From Renibacterium sp. (GTDB lineage: Bacteria > Actinomycetota > Actinomycetes > Actinomycetales > Micrococcaceae): a stretch of 64,000 nt of DNA. The position numbers were made by a program, and so were the translations under genes. The DNA lies in NCBI GenBank assembly GCA_017419405.1, contig JAFOLH010000001.1, positions 434,001 to 498,000 of the forward strand. Direction: 5' to 3'. The notes under the pieces were generated by a model. That model did no database searches. It worked only from the letters and a program-made list of their open reading frames with translations, and was not told the origin of the DNA. Shown here piece by piece: positions 1-8,318 of this stretch (position 1 is the stretch's first letter; each line of letters begins with the position of its first letter).

Positions 1-152
1 AAGGCGTACCGGTGTTCCAGATTTCCACGGAACTGTCCCTGCTGGTGATCTGCGGCGTCCTGGTAGTCACCGTAGTCGCGAGTCTGCTGAGTCCGAAGGG
101 CAAAGCCAAGAAGTCGCTGCCGGAGCAGGCGACGCCGACCGAGTCGAACTGA
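1..152 (+). CDS. TerC-family integral membrane protein (C-terminal end only)
   Basis: The first 152 bases carry the last 49 codons of a gene entering from the left, in the frame ending with TGA at 150-152. The peptide begins GVPVFQISTELSLLVIICG-like and has one hydrophobic helix (LLVICGVLVVTVVASLL), then a basic, polar tail. This fits the last transmembrane helix of actinobacterial TerC proteins, where a VPxxxISTxLSL segment precedes the final helix. TerC proteins are multi-pass membrane proteins linked to tellurite resistance and metal export. Only the tail is visible, so the family call is moderate. Confidence 0.6.
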   Translation, partial: GVPVFQISTELSLLVICGVLVVTVVASLLSPKGKAKKSLPEQATPTESN

Positions 153-212
153 CGCGCGGCAACTGACCCTCGGCACGCGCCGAACCGCCCGCGCAACGCG
201 GCCGCTTCGGCT

Positions 213-218
213 TAGGAT
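213..218 (+). promoter_or_regulatory. Putative -10 of a leaderless transcript (MFS gene)
   Basis: TAGGAT lies 6 nt before the GTG start at 225, the spacing expected if transcription starts at the start codon. The same bases contain AGGA, so a weak Shine-Dalgarno site is an alternative reading. Confidence 0.45.
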
Positions 219-224
219 GAGCCA

Positions 225-1691
225 GTGTCCAATGAAGCCGCGTCCAATGAAGCCGCGTCCAACGAAGCCGCGTCCAACGAAGCAGGCTGGCAGGGAACCG
301 TGCCCGGTGAGCTGGTGCCGGGCAACCCGGTGCCGGGCAACCCGGTGCCCAACGCTCCGGTGCCGGGCCGGTCGATTGCTCCAGTCCTGACCGAGGCCCG
401 ACGCCGGAGCTTGCAGCGGCGCACGGTCGGCGTCCTGGCCGGAGCGCAGCTGCTCGGCGGAGTCGGTTCCGGGGCCGCTCTGTCGGTCGGTTCGCTGCTG
501 GCGGTGGAGCTCAGTGGCTCGGATGCGTGGGCGGGGTCGGTGACCACTTTGCTCACCCTGGCCGCGGCGTTCACGGCTTTGCCCATGGCTTCGCTCGCCC
601 GGGCCCGGGGGCGCCGCATCTCCCTGGCCAGTTGTCTGCTGATTGCCACCACCGGTGCGGTTCTGATGATCGTGGCCGCTGCGGTTGGTTCGTTCCCGCT
701 CCTGCTGGTCGCCGCGCTGTGCCTCGGCCTGGGTACCACGGCGAATCTGCAGTCCCGGTTCGCGGCCGCGGATTTGGCGCTGGAACAGCATCGCGGCCGG
801 GATCTTTCCGTCGTGGTCTGGGCCACCACGGTGGGCGCGGTCACCGGGCCGAACCTGATTCGTCCGGGTGCCCAACTGGGCGCCTGGCTGGGGCTTCCGG
901 AAATGGCCGGGCCGTTCTTGTTCTCCGCCGCGGCGATGCTTTTGGCGCTGATCCTGCTCACCGTCGGTTTGCGGCCGGATCCGTTGTTGACCGCGCAGCG
1001 GGCGCTGGGCGCGGAGGACGCCGGAGCCGGCTCCCCGGTGCTTCCCGGACGCCGCGGCCAAGCTTTGGCGGCCGGCTTCGCCGCGATCCGATCCGCCCCG
1101 CGGGCGGTCGCCGCACTGCTCACCGTGATCGGCTCGCATGCCGTGATGGTCTCGGTGATGGCGATGACTCCGTTGCATTTGAAGCTTCTGGACCAGCATT
1201 CGGCGATGGGCCATCACGGCACAGATGTGCTGGCGATCATCGGCTTCACGATTTCGCTGCACATCGCCGGAATGTTCGCCCTGTCACCGCTCTTCGGCTG
1301 GCTCAGCGACCGCTGCGGGCGCTTCCCGGTGATCATCGGCGGTCAGCTGCTTCTGCTGGCTGCGACCGCGGTCGCCGGTTTCGGGCAGGCGGATCCCGGC
1401 TGGGTCACGGTCGGGCTGGTGTTGTTGGGTCTGGGCTGGTCGGCCTCGACGATTGCCGGATCCACCTTGCTCAGCGAGAGCGTGCCGAGCCGCAGCCGGG
1501 TCATGGTGCAAGGCGTTTCGGACACCTTGATGGGCTTGTCCGCGGCAGCCGGCAGCGTGCTGGCCGGCATCGCTTTGGCGGTCTGGGGCTACGCCGGGCT
1601 CAACCTCATCGCCGCGGTACTGGTCGTCGCGGTTCTGGCCGCGGTGTTCACGCTGGTGCGGAACCGCCGCGAGCCATCGCCAGCAGGGTAG
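225..1691 (+). CDS. MFS transporter
   Basis: A 488-residue major facilitator superfamily transporter. From about residue 65 it shows some twelve hydrophobic segments. Basic loops interrupt them, including RARGRR after an early helix and a second-half loop GWLSDRCGRFP that matches the conserved MFS loop motif (G-x3-D-x-x-G-R). The substrate cannot be told from sequence. The first 50 or so residues are not membrane sequence: they are four SNEAA-type units followed by VPGN-type units, encoded by 15-bp repeats. The GTG at 225 follows a TAGGAT hexamer by 6 nt; an in-frame GTG at 300 is a possible shorter start. The 3' end overlaps the convergent hydrolase by 44 bp. Confidence 0.85.
   Translation: MSNEAASNEAASNEAASNEAGWQGTVPGELVPGNPVPGNPVPNAPVPGRSIAPVLTEARRRSLQRRTVGVLAGAQLLGGVGSGAALSVGSLLAVELSGSDAWAGSVTTLLTLAAAFTALPMASLARARGRRISLASCLLIATTGAVLMIVAAAVGSFPLLLVAALCLGLGTTANLQSRFAAADLALEQHRGRDLSVVVWATTVGAVTGPNLIRPGAQLGAWLGLPEMAGPFLFSAAAMLLALILLTVGLRPDPLLTAQRALGAEDAGAGSPVLPGRRGQALAAGFAAIRSAPRAVAALLTVIGSHAVMVSVMAMTPLHLKLLDQHSAMGHHGTDVLAIIGFTISLHIAGMFALSPLFGWLSDRCGRFPVIIGGQLLLLAATAVAGFGQADPGWVTVGLVLLGLGWSASTIAGSTLLSESVPSRSRVMVQGVSDTLMGLSAAAGSVLAGIALAVWGYAGLNLIAAVLVVAVLAAVFTLVRNRREPSPAG
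228..287 (+). repeat. 15-bp tandem repeat, four units, inside the MFS coding sequence
   Basis: Units 228-242 and 243-257 are identical, 258-272 differs by one base and 273-287 by four. Each encodes SNEAA/SNEAG. A second 15-bp repeat (GGTGCCGGGCAACCC) follows at 314-328 and 329-343 with partial copies after it. Because the unit is a multiple of three, copy-number change alters only the length of the cytoplasmic N-terminus. Confidence 0.85.
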
Positions 1692-2970
1692 CGAAAATCT
1701 TTTCCCCGTCCGCCCGCAGCCCGTCGTGGTGGTAATCCCCGGTCTCCCAGAGTTTCAAGCCGCGCACTGCCGCAGCGGTTTCACTGGCCAAGCCGTGGTC
1801 CACGTAGATGTCGTCGAAGTAGGCGGTGGCCGCCACCGGAACCTCATTGCGGGCCAAGCGCGCTGGATCGTACAGCGCCGGCCAGTCGGCCTTGCGCGCG
1901 AGCAATTCGGCGACTTCGCGCAGCGGGACCAACGCCGGATCCTCGTCGAAATACCAGGGCATGATGGCTTCCCCGGTGAACATGAAGGAATTCGCCAGGG
2001 GGTCCATGTCACCGCGCTCGGCGGCGACCCGGGCGGCAGACCAGTTCGACGCTTCGCCCTGGCAATAAACGGCTTCATGCAGCACGGCGTAGAGCGGGTT
2101 CTGCGCGTAGGAAACCACCGCGGAAACCTGTTCCAGGAAGGCATCGGAAAGCGCCGGCGCAGACTCGGCCCGCCCGGTCGGCGCGGGGAACGCGTCTTCG
2201 AGCAGGTAGTGCAGCAGATCGATCCGGCTGTTGCCGCCGAGGAACCCGCCCAGCATCTGGAACCGGTGCGGCGTCAGCCGTTCCCCGCTGGGCAGGAACT
2301 CGGCATGCTCGGCCAAATGCCGGGCGATCCGTTTGGCCAAGTCCTGGTCTGCCGGGTACCGGGCGAAATACTCCGCATTGCGGGCCGCGGTGCGGGCGAA
2401 CGTCGCCCGGTAGACCCGGTCCGGATGCCCATGCAGCGGGGCGAGTCCGGCGGTGATCAAGACCTCGCGCAGGCCCTCTGGATGCTGCGAAAGATAGCTC
2501 AAGGCGCAGAATCCGCCGAAGCTCTGGCCCAGGATGCTCCAGGGCGGGCTGCCGAGCGCGGTCCGGATGGCTTCGGCGTCGGCGACGATCGAGTCGGCTC
2601 TGAACTGGCTGAGGTACGCAGCCTGTGCCGCGGCGTCGCCGCGGGCCGGCAGGGTCTTCCGGTTCGCCGGGCTGGAAAGGCCGGTTCCGCGTTGGTCCAG
2701 CAGCAGCACCCGGAATTCTTTGAGCGCTTCTTTGAGCCAGCCGGCGGGCGCCGCCGGCCGGTCTGCCCGGAATCCGGGCCCGCCTTGGAAGTAGACCAGC
2801 CACGGTGCATCCGGCCGTGCGAGGTCGCTGATTTCCCGGGCGAAGACTGAGATCGATTCGCCGTCCGGAGCCGCATGGTCCAAGGGCAACCGGAAGACGT
2901 GCGTGCGGTAGCCGAACCCGCCGCGTTCCAGCAACTCGGACTGCCGGTGCGCAGGATCCAGCGGGTTCAT
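1648..2970 (-). CDS. Alpha/beta hydrolase, proline iminopeptidase-like (peptidase S33)
   Basis: A 440-residue alpha/beta-hydrolase. The oxyanion-type GGPG (residues 63-66), DQRGTG (92-97) and nucleophile elbow GQSFGG with Ser150 are all present, and a candidate catalytic His sits in DYHHDG near residue 414. These are the hallmarks of prolyl aminopeptidases, which remove N-terminal proline from peptides in the cytoplasm. The length matches the longer (about 430-residue) subgroup with an enlarged cap domain. The ATG at 2970 overlaps the stop of the upstream GNAT gene in an ATGA arrangement, so the two are translationally coupled. Other S33 hydrolase activities are possible. Confidence 0.85.
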   Translation of the reverse strand: MNPLDPAHRQSELLERGGFGYRTHVFRLPLDHAAPDGESISVFAREISDLARPDAPWLVYFQGGPGFRADRPAAPAGWLKEALKEFRVLLLDQRGTGLSSPANRKTLPARGDAAAQAAYLSQFRADSIVADAEAIRTALGSPPWSILGQSFGGFCALSYLSQHPEGLREVLITAGLAPLHGHPDRVYRATFARTAARNAEYFARYPADQDLAKRIARHLAEHAEFLPSGERLTPHRFQMLGGFLGGNSRIDLLHYLLEDAFPAPTGRAESAPALSDAFLEQVSAVVSYAQNPLYAVLHEAVYCQGEASNWSAARVAAERGDMDPLANSFMFTGEAIMPWYFDEDPALVPLREVAELLARKADWPALYDPARLARNEVPVAATAYFDDIYVDHGLASETAAAVRGLKLWETGDYHHDGLRADGEKIFATLLAMARGGSAPA

Positions 2971-3437
2971 GCGGCGAACTCGGTCAACGCCTCGGCGGTC
3001 AGCCGGAAAGTGGACCAACCATCCATCGGGAACGCGCCCAAGGACCGGTAAAAGTCGATCGAGGGGGTGTTCCAATCCAGCACGCTCCACTCGACGCGGG
3101 CATAGCCGCGGTCCACCGCGGTCCGGGCCAGTCCCTGGAGCAGGGCCTTGCCGTGCCCGCCGCCACGCGCCTCGGGACGCACGTAGAGATCCTCCAAATA
3201 GATCCCGTGCACGCCTTCCCAGGTGGAGAAGTTGAGGAACCACAAAGCGAAGCCCTGCACGCCGTGCTGGTCTTCGGCGATGTCGGCGAAGACTTTCGGC
3301 TCCGGACCGAAAAGCGCCGATTCCAGCATCTGCGCGGTGGTTTTCACCGCGTCCGGCTCTTTTTCGTAAATGGCCAGATCGTGGATGAGTTCGAGGATCA
3401 CGGGGACGTCGCTGAGCACGGCGGGGCGGATGGTCAT
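2967..3437 (-). CDS. GNAT family N-acetyltransferase (SAT-like)
   Basis: A 156-residue GNAT. It starts TIRPAVLSDVPVILELI, has a central beta-strand LEDLYVRPEARGG and the acetyl-CoA pyrophosphate loop RGGGHGKA (residues 91-98), and ends with a WNTPSIDFYRSLG segment typical of the spermidine/diamine-acetyltransferase-like subgroup. The acceptor is probably a small primary amine but is not determined by sequence. I chose ATG 3437; a TTG at 3455 would add six residues. The gene lies 21 bp downstream of the helicase gene and overlaps the downstream hydrolase by 4 bp, so helicase-GNAT-hydrolase is probably one transcript. Confidence 0.85.
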   Translation of the reverse strand: MTIRPAVLSDVPVILELIHDLAIYEKEPDAVKTTAQMLESALFGPEPKVFADIAEDQHGVQGFALWFLNFSTWEGVHGIYLEDLYVRPEARGGGHGKALLQGLARTAVDRGYARVEWSVLDWNTPSIDFYRSLGAFPMDGWSTFRLTAEALTEFAA

Positions 3438-3458
3438 ACCCCGACCATATCCCAACCT

Positions 3459-6011
3459 TCAGCCGTCTGCGCGGCCGAAATCAGTCAGCCGCAGCACCGC
3501 GTAGCCGGCTTCGTCCGAAGCGTCCAGATCCACCTCGGCTTGGATCGCCCAGTCGTGGTTGCCCGCCGGGTCGTCGATGATCTGCCGGACCTTCCAGAGC
3601 CGGGCCGCGGAGTCGGGTTCGTGCACGAACAGAGCCGGGCCCCGGGCTGAGGGGCCGGCGTTGATGAACTCGTGTTCATCCCAGTAGTCGTCCAGGGCGT
3701 CCGCCCAACGGTCGGCATTCCAGCCGGCGTCGGCATCGAGTTCGCCCAGCGCTTCGAAGTTGTCCCGGGAGGCCAATTCCACCCGACGGAACAGTTCGTT
3801 GCGGACCATCACGCGGAATGCCCGGTCATTGCGGGTCAGCGCGGGCGGGGCGGCCAGTACGCCGTCCGCGGAGGCGGGATCGGCGGCTGAAGCGGTTTCG
3901 TGCCCGGCGGCCAGGGCTTCCCATTCGTCCAACAGGCTGGAATCGACCTGCCGGACCAACTCGCCGAGCCAGGCGATCAGATCCGAAAGGTCTTCGCTGA
4001 GCGCATTCGGCGGCACGGTTTGGCGCAAGGCCCGGTAGGCGTCGGCCAGGTAACGCAGCACGATGCCCTCGCTGCGGGCCAGCGAGTAGAACTGGACGTA
4101 TTCGCCGAAGTTCATCGCCCGTTCGGCCAGGTCCCGGACGATCGACTTGGGCTCGACGATGAAATCGCCCAGCCACGGCGCGGACTTCCGATAGGTGTCG
4201 AAAGCCTGGCGCAGCAGCTCGCCGAGCGGCTGCGGATAGCTGATTTCCTCGAGGGCGTTCATCCGCTCCTCGTACTCCATGCCTTCGGCCTTCATCGCGG
4301 CGATCGCTTCGCCGCGGGCGTACTTCAACTGGGCGGAAAGGATCTGCCGGGGGTTCTCCAGCGTCGATTCGATCACCGACACCACATCGTGCGCGTAGCT
4401 GGGCGATTCCGGGTCCAACAACTCCAGCGCGGCCAGCGCGAACGGGGAGAGCGGTTGGTTCAGGGCGAAGTTCAGCTGCAGGTGGACGGTCAACCGGAGC
4501 GTCCTTCCGTCCGCGGTCTGTTCCGCGAGCGGGATCCTTTCCACCACATCGGCCACCAGCAACTCGCGCAGGATGCCCAGGGCCTTGCGCATCAGCTTCA
4601 ACTGGACGGCCCGGGGTTCCCGGTTCTCGCTGAGCAGCCGGCGGGCCGCGGTGAAGGGGTTGCCCGGCCGCTCCAACAGATTCAGCAGCATGGCATGGGT
4701 GATCGTGAAACTCGAGGACAGCGGTTCCGGCTCCGATTCGACCAAGCGGGTGAAGGTGGGCTCGCCCCAGCTGACGAAGCCTTCCGGGGGTTTCTTCTTC
4801 ACCACTTGGCGCAGCTTGCGCTGATCGTCGCCGAATTTCGCCTGCGCCTTCGCCATCGCCTTGGCGTTTTCCACGGTGTGTTCCGGCGCCTGCACGATCA
4901 CCGTGCCCGCAGTGTCGAACCCGGCCCGCCCGGCGCGGCCGGCGATTTGATGGAATTCGCGGGCCTGCAGTGTCCGGGTCCGGACGCCGTCGTACTTGCT
5001 CAAAGCGGTGAAGAGCACCGTGCGGATCGGCACATTGATGCCGACGCCGAGCGTGTCGGTGCCGCAGATCACCTTGAGCAGCCCGGCCTGGGCCAGTTGT
5101 TCGACCAAGCGCCGGTACTTCGGCAGCATCCCGGCGTGGTGCACCCCGACGCCGTGGCGGACCAGACGGTTCAAGGTTTTGCCGAATCCGGGGGAGAAGC
5201 GGAAGCGCGCGATCATTTCCGAGATGCGCTGCTTTTCCTCCTTGCTGCACATGTTGATGCTCATCAGGGTCTGCGCGCGCTCGATCGCCTCGGCCTGGCT
5301 GAAGTGCACGATGTACACCGGAGCCTGATGGGTATTGAGCAGTTCTTCGATGGTTTCGTGCACCGGGGTCTGCACGTAGTAGTAGTGCAGCGGGATCGGC
5401 CGTTCGGCGGAGGCTACGGTGACCGTATTCCGCCCGGTGCGCTCGGTGAGTTCCTTTTCGAAACTGCTCACATCGCCCAGCGTGGCGCTCATCAGCAGGA
5501 ATTGGGCCTGCGGCAATTCGAGCAGCGGAACTTGCCAGGCCCAACCGCGTTGCGGATCGGAGAAGTAGTGGAACTCGTCCATCACCACGGTGCCCACCGC
5601 AGCGGCCGGGCCTTCGCGCAGGGCGATATTGGCCAGGATCTCCGCAGTGCAGCAGATGATCGGCGCCTCCGGGTTGACCGAGGAATCGCCGGTGACCATG
5701 CCCACGTTCTTCGCACCGAAGATCTCGATCAGGGCGAAGAACTTCTCCGAGACCAGGGCCTTGATCGGCGCGGTGTAGTAGCTGCGTTCCCGGGCCGCCA
5801 GCGCGGTGAAATGCGCGGCCACGGCCACCAGGGATTTGCCGGAGCCGGTCGGCGTGGCCAGAATGACGTTGTTGCCACTGGCGAGTTCCAGCACGGCTTC
5901 GTCCTGGGCCGGGTAGAGGCTCAGCCCCTGAGCCGCGCTCCAGTCCAGGAATCCGTCGTAAATGGCGTCCGGGTCTTCGCCGGACATCGGCAGCTTGTCA
6001 AGGAGTGTCAT
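3459..6011 (-). CDS. SKI2-like DEAD/DEAH-box helicase with DUF3516
   Basis: An 850-residue superfamily II helicase. It has Walker A TPTGSGKS (residues 53-60), Walker B DEFH (145-148), motif III SATLG and motif VI QIAGRAGRAG. The C-terminal half, from about residue 450, is the DUF3516 region typical of actinobacterial proteins in this family. It resembles the SKI2/MTR4 RNA helicases, so a role in RNA unwinding or decay is likely, but no specific substrate is known to me. Start ATG 6011 begins TLLDKLP as in homologues; longer in-frame extensions have no RBS. TAGGCT lies 7 nt upstream of the start. Divergent from the methyltransferase gene. Confidence 0.9.
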   Translation of the reverse strand: MTLLDKLPMSGEDPDAIYDGFLDWSAAQGLSLYPAQDEAVLELASGNNVILATPTGSGKSLVAVAAHFTALAARERSYYTAPIKALVSEKFFALIEIFGAKNVGMVTGDSSVNPEAPIICCTAEILANIALREGPAAAVGTVVMDEFHYFSDPQRGWAWQVPLLELPQAQFLLMSATLGDVSSFEKELTERTGRNTVTVASAERPIPLHYYYVQTPVHETIEELLNTHQAPVYIVHFSQAEAIERAQTLMSINMCSKEEKQRISEMIARFRFSPGFGKTLNRLVRHGVGVHHAGMLPKYRRLVEQLAQAGLLKVICGTDTLGVGINVPIRTVLFTALSKYDGVRTRTLQAREFHQIAGRAGRAGFDTAGTVIVQAPEHTVENAKAMAKAQAKFGDDQRKLRQVVKKKPPEGFVSWGEPTFTRLVESEPEPLSSSFTITHAMLLNLLERPGNPFTAARRLLSENREPRAVQLKLMRKALGILRELLVADVVERIPLAEQTADGRTLRLTVHLQLNFALNQPLSPFALAALELLDPESPSYAHDVVSVIESTLENPRQILSAQLKYARGEAIAAMKAEGMEYEERMNALEEISYPQPLGELLRQAFDTYRKSAPWLGDFIVEPKSIVRDLAERAMNFGEYVQFYSLARSEGIVLRYLADAYRALRQTVPPNALSEDLSDLIAWLGELVRQVDSSLLDEWEALAAGHETASAADPASADGVLAAPPALTRNDRAFRVMVRNELFRRVELASRDNFEALGELDADAGWNADRWADALDDYWDEHEFINAGPSARGPALFVHEPDSAARLWKVRQIIDDPAGNHDWAIQAEVDLDASDEAGYAVLRLTDFGRADG

Positions 6012-6018
6012 CGACTCC

Positions 6019-6024
6019 AGCCTA
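6019..6024 (-). promoter_or_regulatory. Putative -10 of a leaderless transcript (helicase gene)
   Basis: On the minus strand TAGGCT ends 7 nt before ATG 6011. A GGAG occurs only 3 nt from the ATG, too close for a normal ribosome binding site, which favours a leaderless or near-leaderless start. Confidence 0.4.
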
Positions 6025-6121
6025 GCCGCAAGCCGTCCGCAGCTCGCCCGTCGGCTCGGTTCGGCAACCGGGATGACAGTATGCTCGGAAGCAGACGTTG
6101 GCAACGAGCGCGGAGGCTGCA

Positions 6122-6901
6122 ATGACAGTAACTTGGGACCCACAGCGATACGTCCAGTTCGGGGATTTCCGGAACCGGCCCTTTTTCGACCTGACCGCAC
6201 GGGTTTTGGCCGATCGACCCGCCTCGGTGGTCGATCTGGGTTGTGGCCCCGGCAATTTGACCGGCACGCTCGCCGCCCGGTGGCCGCAGGCCCGGGTGCT
6301 CGGCCTGGATTCCTCACCCGAGATGATCTCCGCCGCAACGGCGGCGGAACATCCGCAGAATCTCAGCTTCTCGGTAGCCGACGTGGTGGACTGGCAACCC
6401 GCAGCCGACACCGACGTGGTGGTGACCAATGCCGTGCTGCAGTGGGTGCCGGAGCACCGGGAACTGCTCCCGGCCTGGCTCGCGGCGCTGCGGCCCGGAG
6501 CATGGTTCGCGATGCAGGTGCCGGGGAATTTCGGCGCGGCCTCACATGTCCTGATGCGCGAAGTGGCCGAGTCCCCAGTTTGGCGGGACCGGCTCGACGG
6601 CGTGCTCCGGCACGACGACGCGGTGGGCGAGCCGGCGGACTACTTGGAGATTTTCCTGGCCGCCGGGATGCGCGCCGACGCCTGGGAAACCACTTATCAG
6701 CAAGTGCTGCAAGGGCCGCATCCGGTGCTGGACTGGGTGCGCGGCACCGGCCTGCGCCCGGTGCTCAATGCGCTCTCCACGGACGCCGCGGCAGCCTTCG
6801 AGGCGGAATACTCGGCTCGGTTGGACCTGGCGTATCCGCAACGCGACTTCGGCACGGTCTTCCCGTTCCGGCGAATCTTCGTGGTGGGCCAGAAGATCTG
6901 A
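6122..6901 (+). CDS. tam: Trans-aconitate 2-methyltransferase-like SAM-dependent methyltransferase
   Basis: A 259-residue class I methyltransferase. SAM-binding motif I is VVDLGCGPGNLTG (near residue 36), followed by the acidic ribose-binding position in LGLDSSPEM. The start TVTWDPQRYVQF, NAVLQWVPEH and the length match the Tam family, which methylates trans-aconitate formed spontaneously from the TCA intermediate cis-aconitate. GGAGG at 6112-6116 sits 5 nt before the ATG. Transcribed divergently from the helicase and convergent with the MBL gene 21 bp away. Activity on a related small acid cannot be excluded. Confidence 0.85.
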   Translation: MTVTWDPQRYVQFGDFRNRPFFDLTARVLADRPASVVDLGCGPGNLTGTLAARWPQARVLGLDSSPEMISAATAAEHPQNLSFSVADVVDWQPAADTDVVVTNAVLQWVPEHRELLPAWLAALRPGAWFAMQVPGNFGAASHVLMREVAESPVWRDRLDGVLRHDDAVGEPADYLEIFLAAGMRADAWETTYQQVLQGPHPVLDWVRGTGLRPVLNALSTDAAAAFEAEYSARLDLAYPQRDFGTVFPFRRIFVVGQKI

Positions 6902-6922
6902 ACCCGGACCGCAGGCGGCGAT

Positions 6923-7594
6923 TCACCAGCCCCGGGCGAGCCAATCCGCCAACTGGGGCCGTTCGGCGCCGAGCGTGGTGCTTGAGCCATGCCCCGGATG
7001 CACCACGGTGTCGTCCGGGAGCCGGTCGAAGATCCGTTCCTTGACGTCGCGGAACAGCTGGTCGAACCGGGCCGGGTCCCGATCGGTGTTGCCGACGCCG
7101 CCCGGGAACAGCGAGTCCCCGGTGAACAGGTGCGCCGGGCCGGTCGGGTCCCGGTAAAGCAACGCGATGGACCCCGGCGTGTGCCCGCGCAACGCGATCG
7201 CTGCCAACTCGAAACCGTCGAATTCGCCGATGTCGCCGTCGCCGACCGGGCTGTCCGTGGCCACTTCGATGTCCGGCGCGTCCAGTGCCCCGGCGACGGT
7301 GCGCGCGCCGCTGGCCGCAACGACCGCGGCCAACGCCCGGACGTGGTCCCAGTGCGAGTGCGTGGTGATCACCGCCTGCAGCTTCGGCGGCCGTCCATCA
7401 GCGGTGTCCGCGCTCGCGGATGCGAGCATTCCGAAGATCGCCGGCGCGTCGTCGGCGGCATCGATGAGCACTTGGCTGCCGCTCGTGCGGGAGGTCAGCA
7501 GGTAGACGTTGTTGTCCATCGCGCTGACCGAAATCCGGCGGATGGTCAGGAGCGGGCTCTGCAAGAGCACTTCGGGCAGCTGCGATTCGGCCAT
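6923..7594 (-). CDS. MBL-fold metallo-hydrolase (glyoxalase II-like)
   Basis: A 223-residue metallo-beta-lactamase fold protein. The dinuclear metal-binding HSHWDH motif is complete (His79, His81, Asp83, His84), with further ligands in GHTPGS, FTGDSLF and the C-terminal HPGHG. This pattern is that of the hydroxyacylglutathione-hydrolase-like group; since actinobacteria use mycothiol, the natural thioester may differ. The ATG at 7594 has no Shine-Dalgarno but TAATCT lies 6 nt upstream, suggesting leaderless translation. Divergent from the MarR gene. Confidence 0.85.
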   Translation of the reverse strand: MAESQLPEVLLQSPLLTIRRISVSAMDNNVYLLTSRTSGSQVLIDAADDAPAIFGMLASASADTADGRPPKLQAVITTHSHWDHVRALAAVVAASGARTVAGALDAPDIEVATDSPVGDGDIGEFDGFELAAIALRGHTPGSIALLYRDPTGPAHLFTGDSLFPGGVGNTDRDPARFDQLFRDVKERIFDRLPDDTVVHPGHGSSTTLGAERPQLADWLARGW

Positions 7595-7600
7595 GCTGCC

Positions 7601-7606
7601 AGATTA
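7601..7606 (-). promoter_or_regulatory. Putative -10 of a leaderless transcript (MBL gene)
   Basis: TAATCT on the minus strand, 6 nt from ATG 7594. The intervening GGCAGC has no SD complementarity, so this is one of the cleaner leaderless candidates in the window. Confidence 0.5.
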
Positions 7607-7647
7607 GCCGAGGCCGGGCGGCGGAGCTGCTTCAATAAGGTATATAG

Positions 7648-7660
7648 TTGACTTAGTCAA
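7648..7660. promoter_or_regulatory. Putative MarR operator (inverted repeat)
   Basis: TTGAC-TTA-GTCAA is a perfect 5-bp inverted repeat with a 3-nt spacer, in the AT-rich stretch 22 bp upstream of the marR start. MarR proteins commonly bind such sites in their own promoters, so autoregulation is likely. Confidence 0.6.
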
Positions 7661-7681
7661 GCAATTTTTCTGGGAGGAATC

Positions 7682-8179
7682 ATGGCGGTCGAGGATCAAA
7701 CCCTCGTCGACCTGGTCAATGAAGTATTCCGGCTTTTCCGGACGCTCAAAAGCCTGTCGCACGAACCTTCAGTGGAAGGCCCGAGGTTGGCCCATATCGG
7801 GATCATCGGGCTTTTGGCCCAGTCCGGGGAATGCCGGGCCAGCGCCCTCGCGGAGATGATCGGCGTCGGGCCCAGTGCGCTGAGCCGGCAACTGGCCGAT
7901 CTGGCGGAACAGGGTCTGGTGTTCCGCCGGCCCGATCCGGAGGACGGACGGGCCACCTTGATCAAAGTCTCCCCGGAGGGCGCGCAGGTCCTGGCCGGAG
8001 TGATGTCGCAGCGCGCCGAACGGATGCGGCAGCGGCTGCGGGACTGGAACGAGGCCGAAGCCCGGGACGCCCTGGCCGCCGTCGCGCGGCTGGCGAATGC
8101 GCTCCAAGGCAGCACGCCGTCCCCGGTGCCGGAGGCGGCAGGCGCCCCGGCAGCAGAGGGCTCGCCGGAACTTCGCTGA
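7682..8179 (+). CDS. MarR family transcriptional regulator
   Basis: A 165-residue winged-helix regulator. The DNA-binding core is GECRASALAEMIGVGPSALSR-like, followed by a wing RRPDPEDGRATLIKVSPEG, the diagnostic DxR wing of MarR proteins, and flanked by dimerisation helices. GGGAGG at 7672-7677 is a strong RBS. It lies 139 bp upstream of a co-directional heterodimeric ABC exporter, so it is the natural candidate repressor of that exporter and of itself through the palindrome at 7648-7660. The C-terminal 15 residues are low-complexity and proline/alanine-rich. Confidence 0.9.
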   Translation: MAVEDQTLVDLVNEVFRLFRTLKSLSHEPSVEGPRLAHIGIIGLLAQSGECRASALAEMIGVGPSALSRQLADLAEQGLVFRRPDPEDGRATLIKVSPEGAQVLAGVMSQRAERMRQRLRDWNEAEARDALAAVARLANALQGSTPSPVPEAAGAPAAEGSPELR

Positions 8180-8255
8180 GAGGCGAATTTCCGCGACAAG
8201 CCGAACATTTGCTGACAATCTGATTGCCTGAGCGTAGTTTTGGTCCGGGGGATTG

Positions 8256-8267
8256 CTCAAGATTGAG
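8256..8267. promoter_or_regulatory. Inverted repeat upstream of the ABC exporter
   Basis: CTCAA-GA-TTGAG, 5-bp arms, lies about 50 bp upstream of the first exporter gene. It shares the CAA/TTG half-site flavour of the marR operator but is not the same site. It may be an operator; chance is also possible. Confidence 0.25.
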
Positions 8268-8318
8268 GCTTGCCGGGCGACTTCCGCCTGGCAATCGGGC
8301 GCACCGCAGGAGGATCCT

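Noticed and set aside
3900-6125. 741-codon plus-strand frame opposite the helicase gene
   Set aside because: A shadow of the helicase gene; no RBS, no domain, biased composition.
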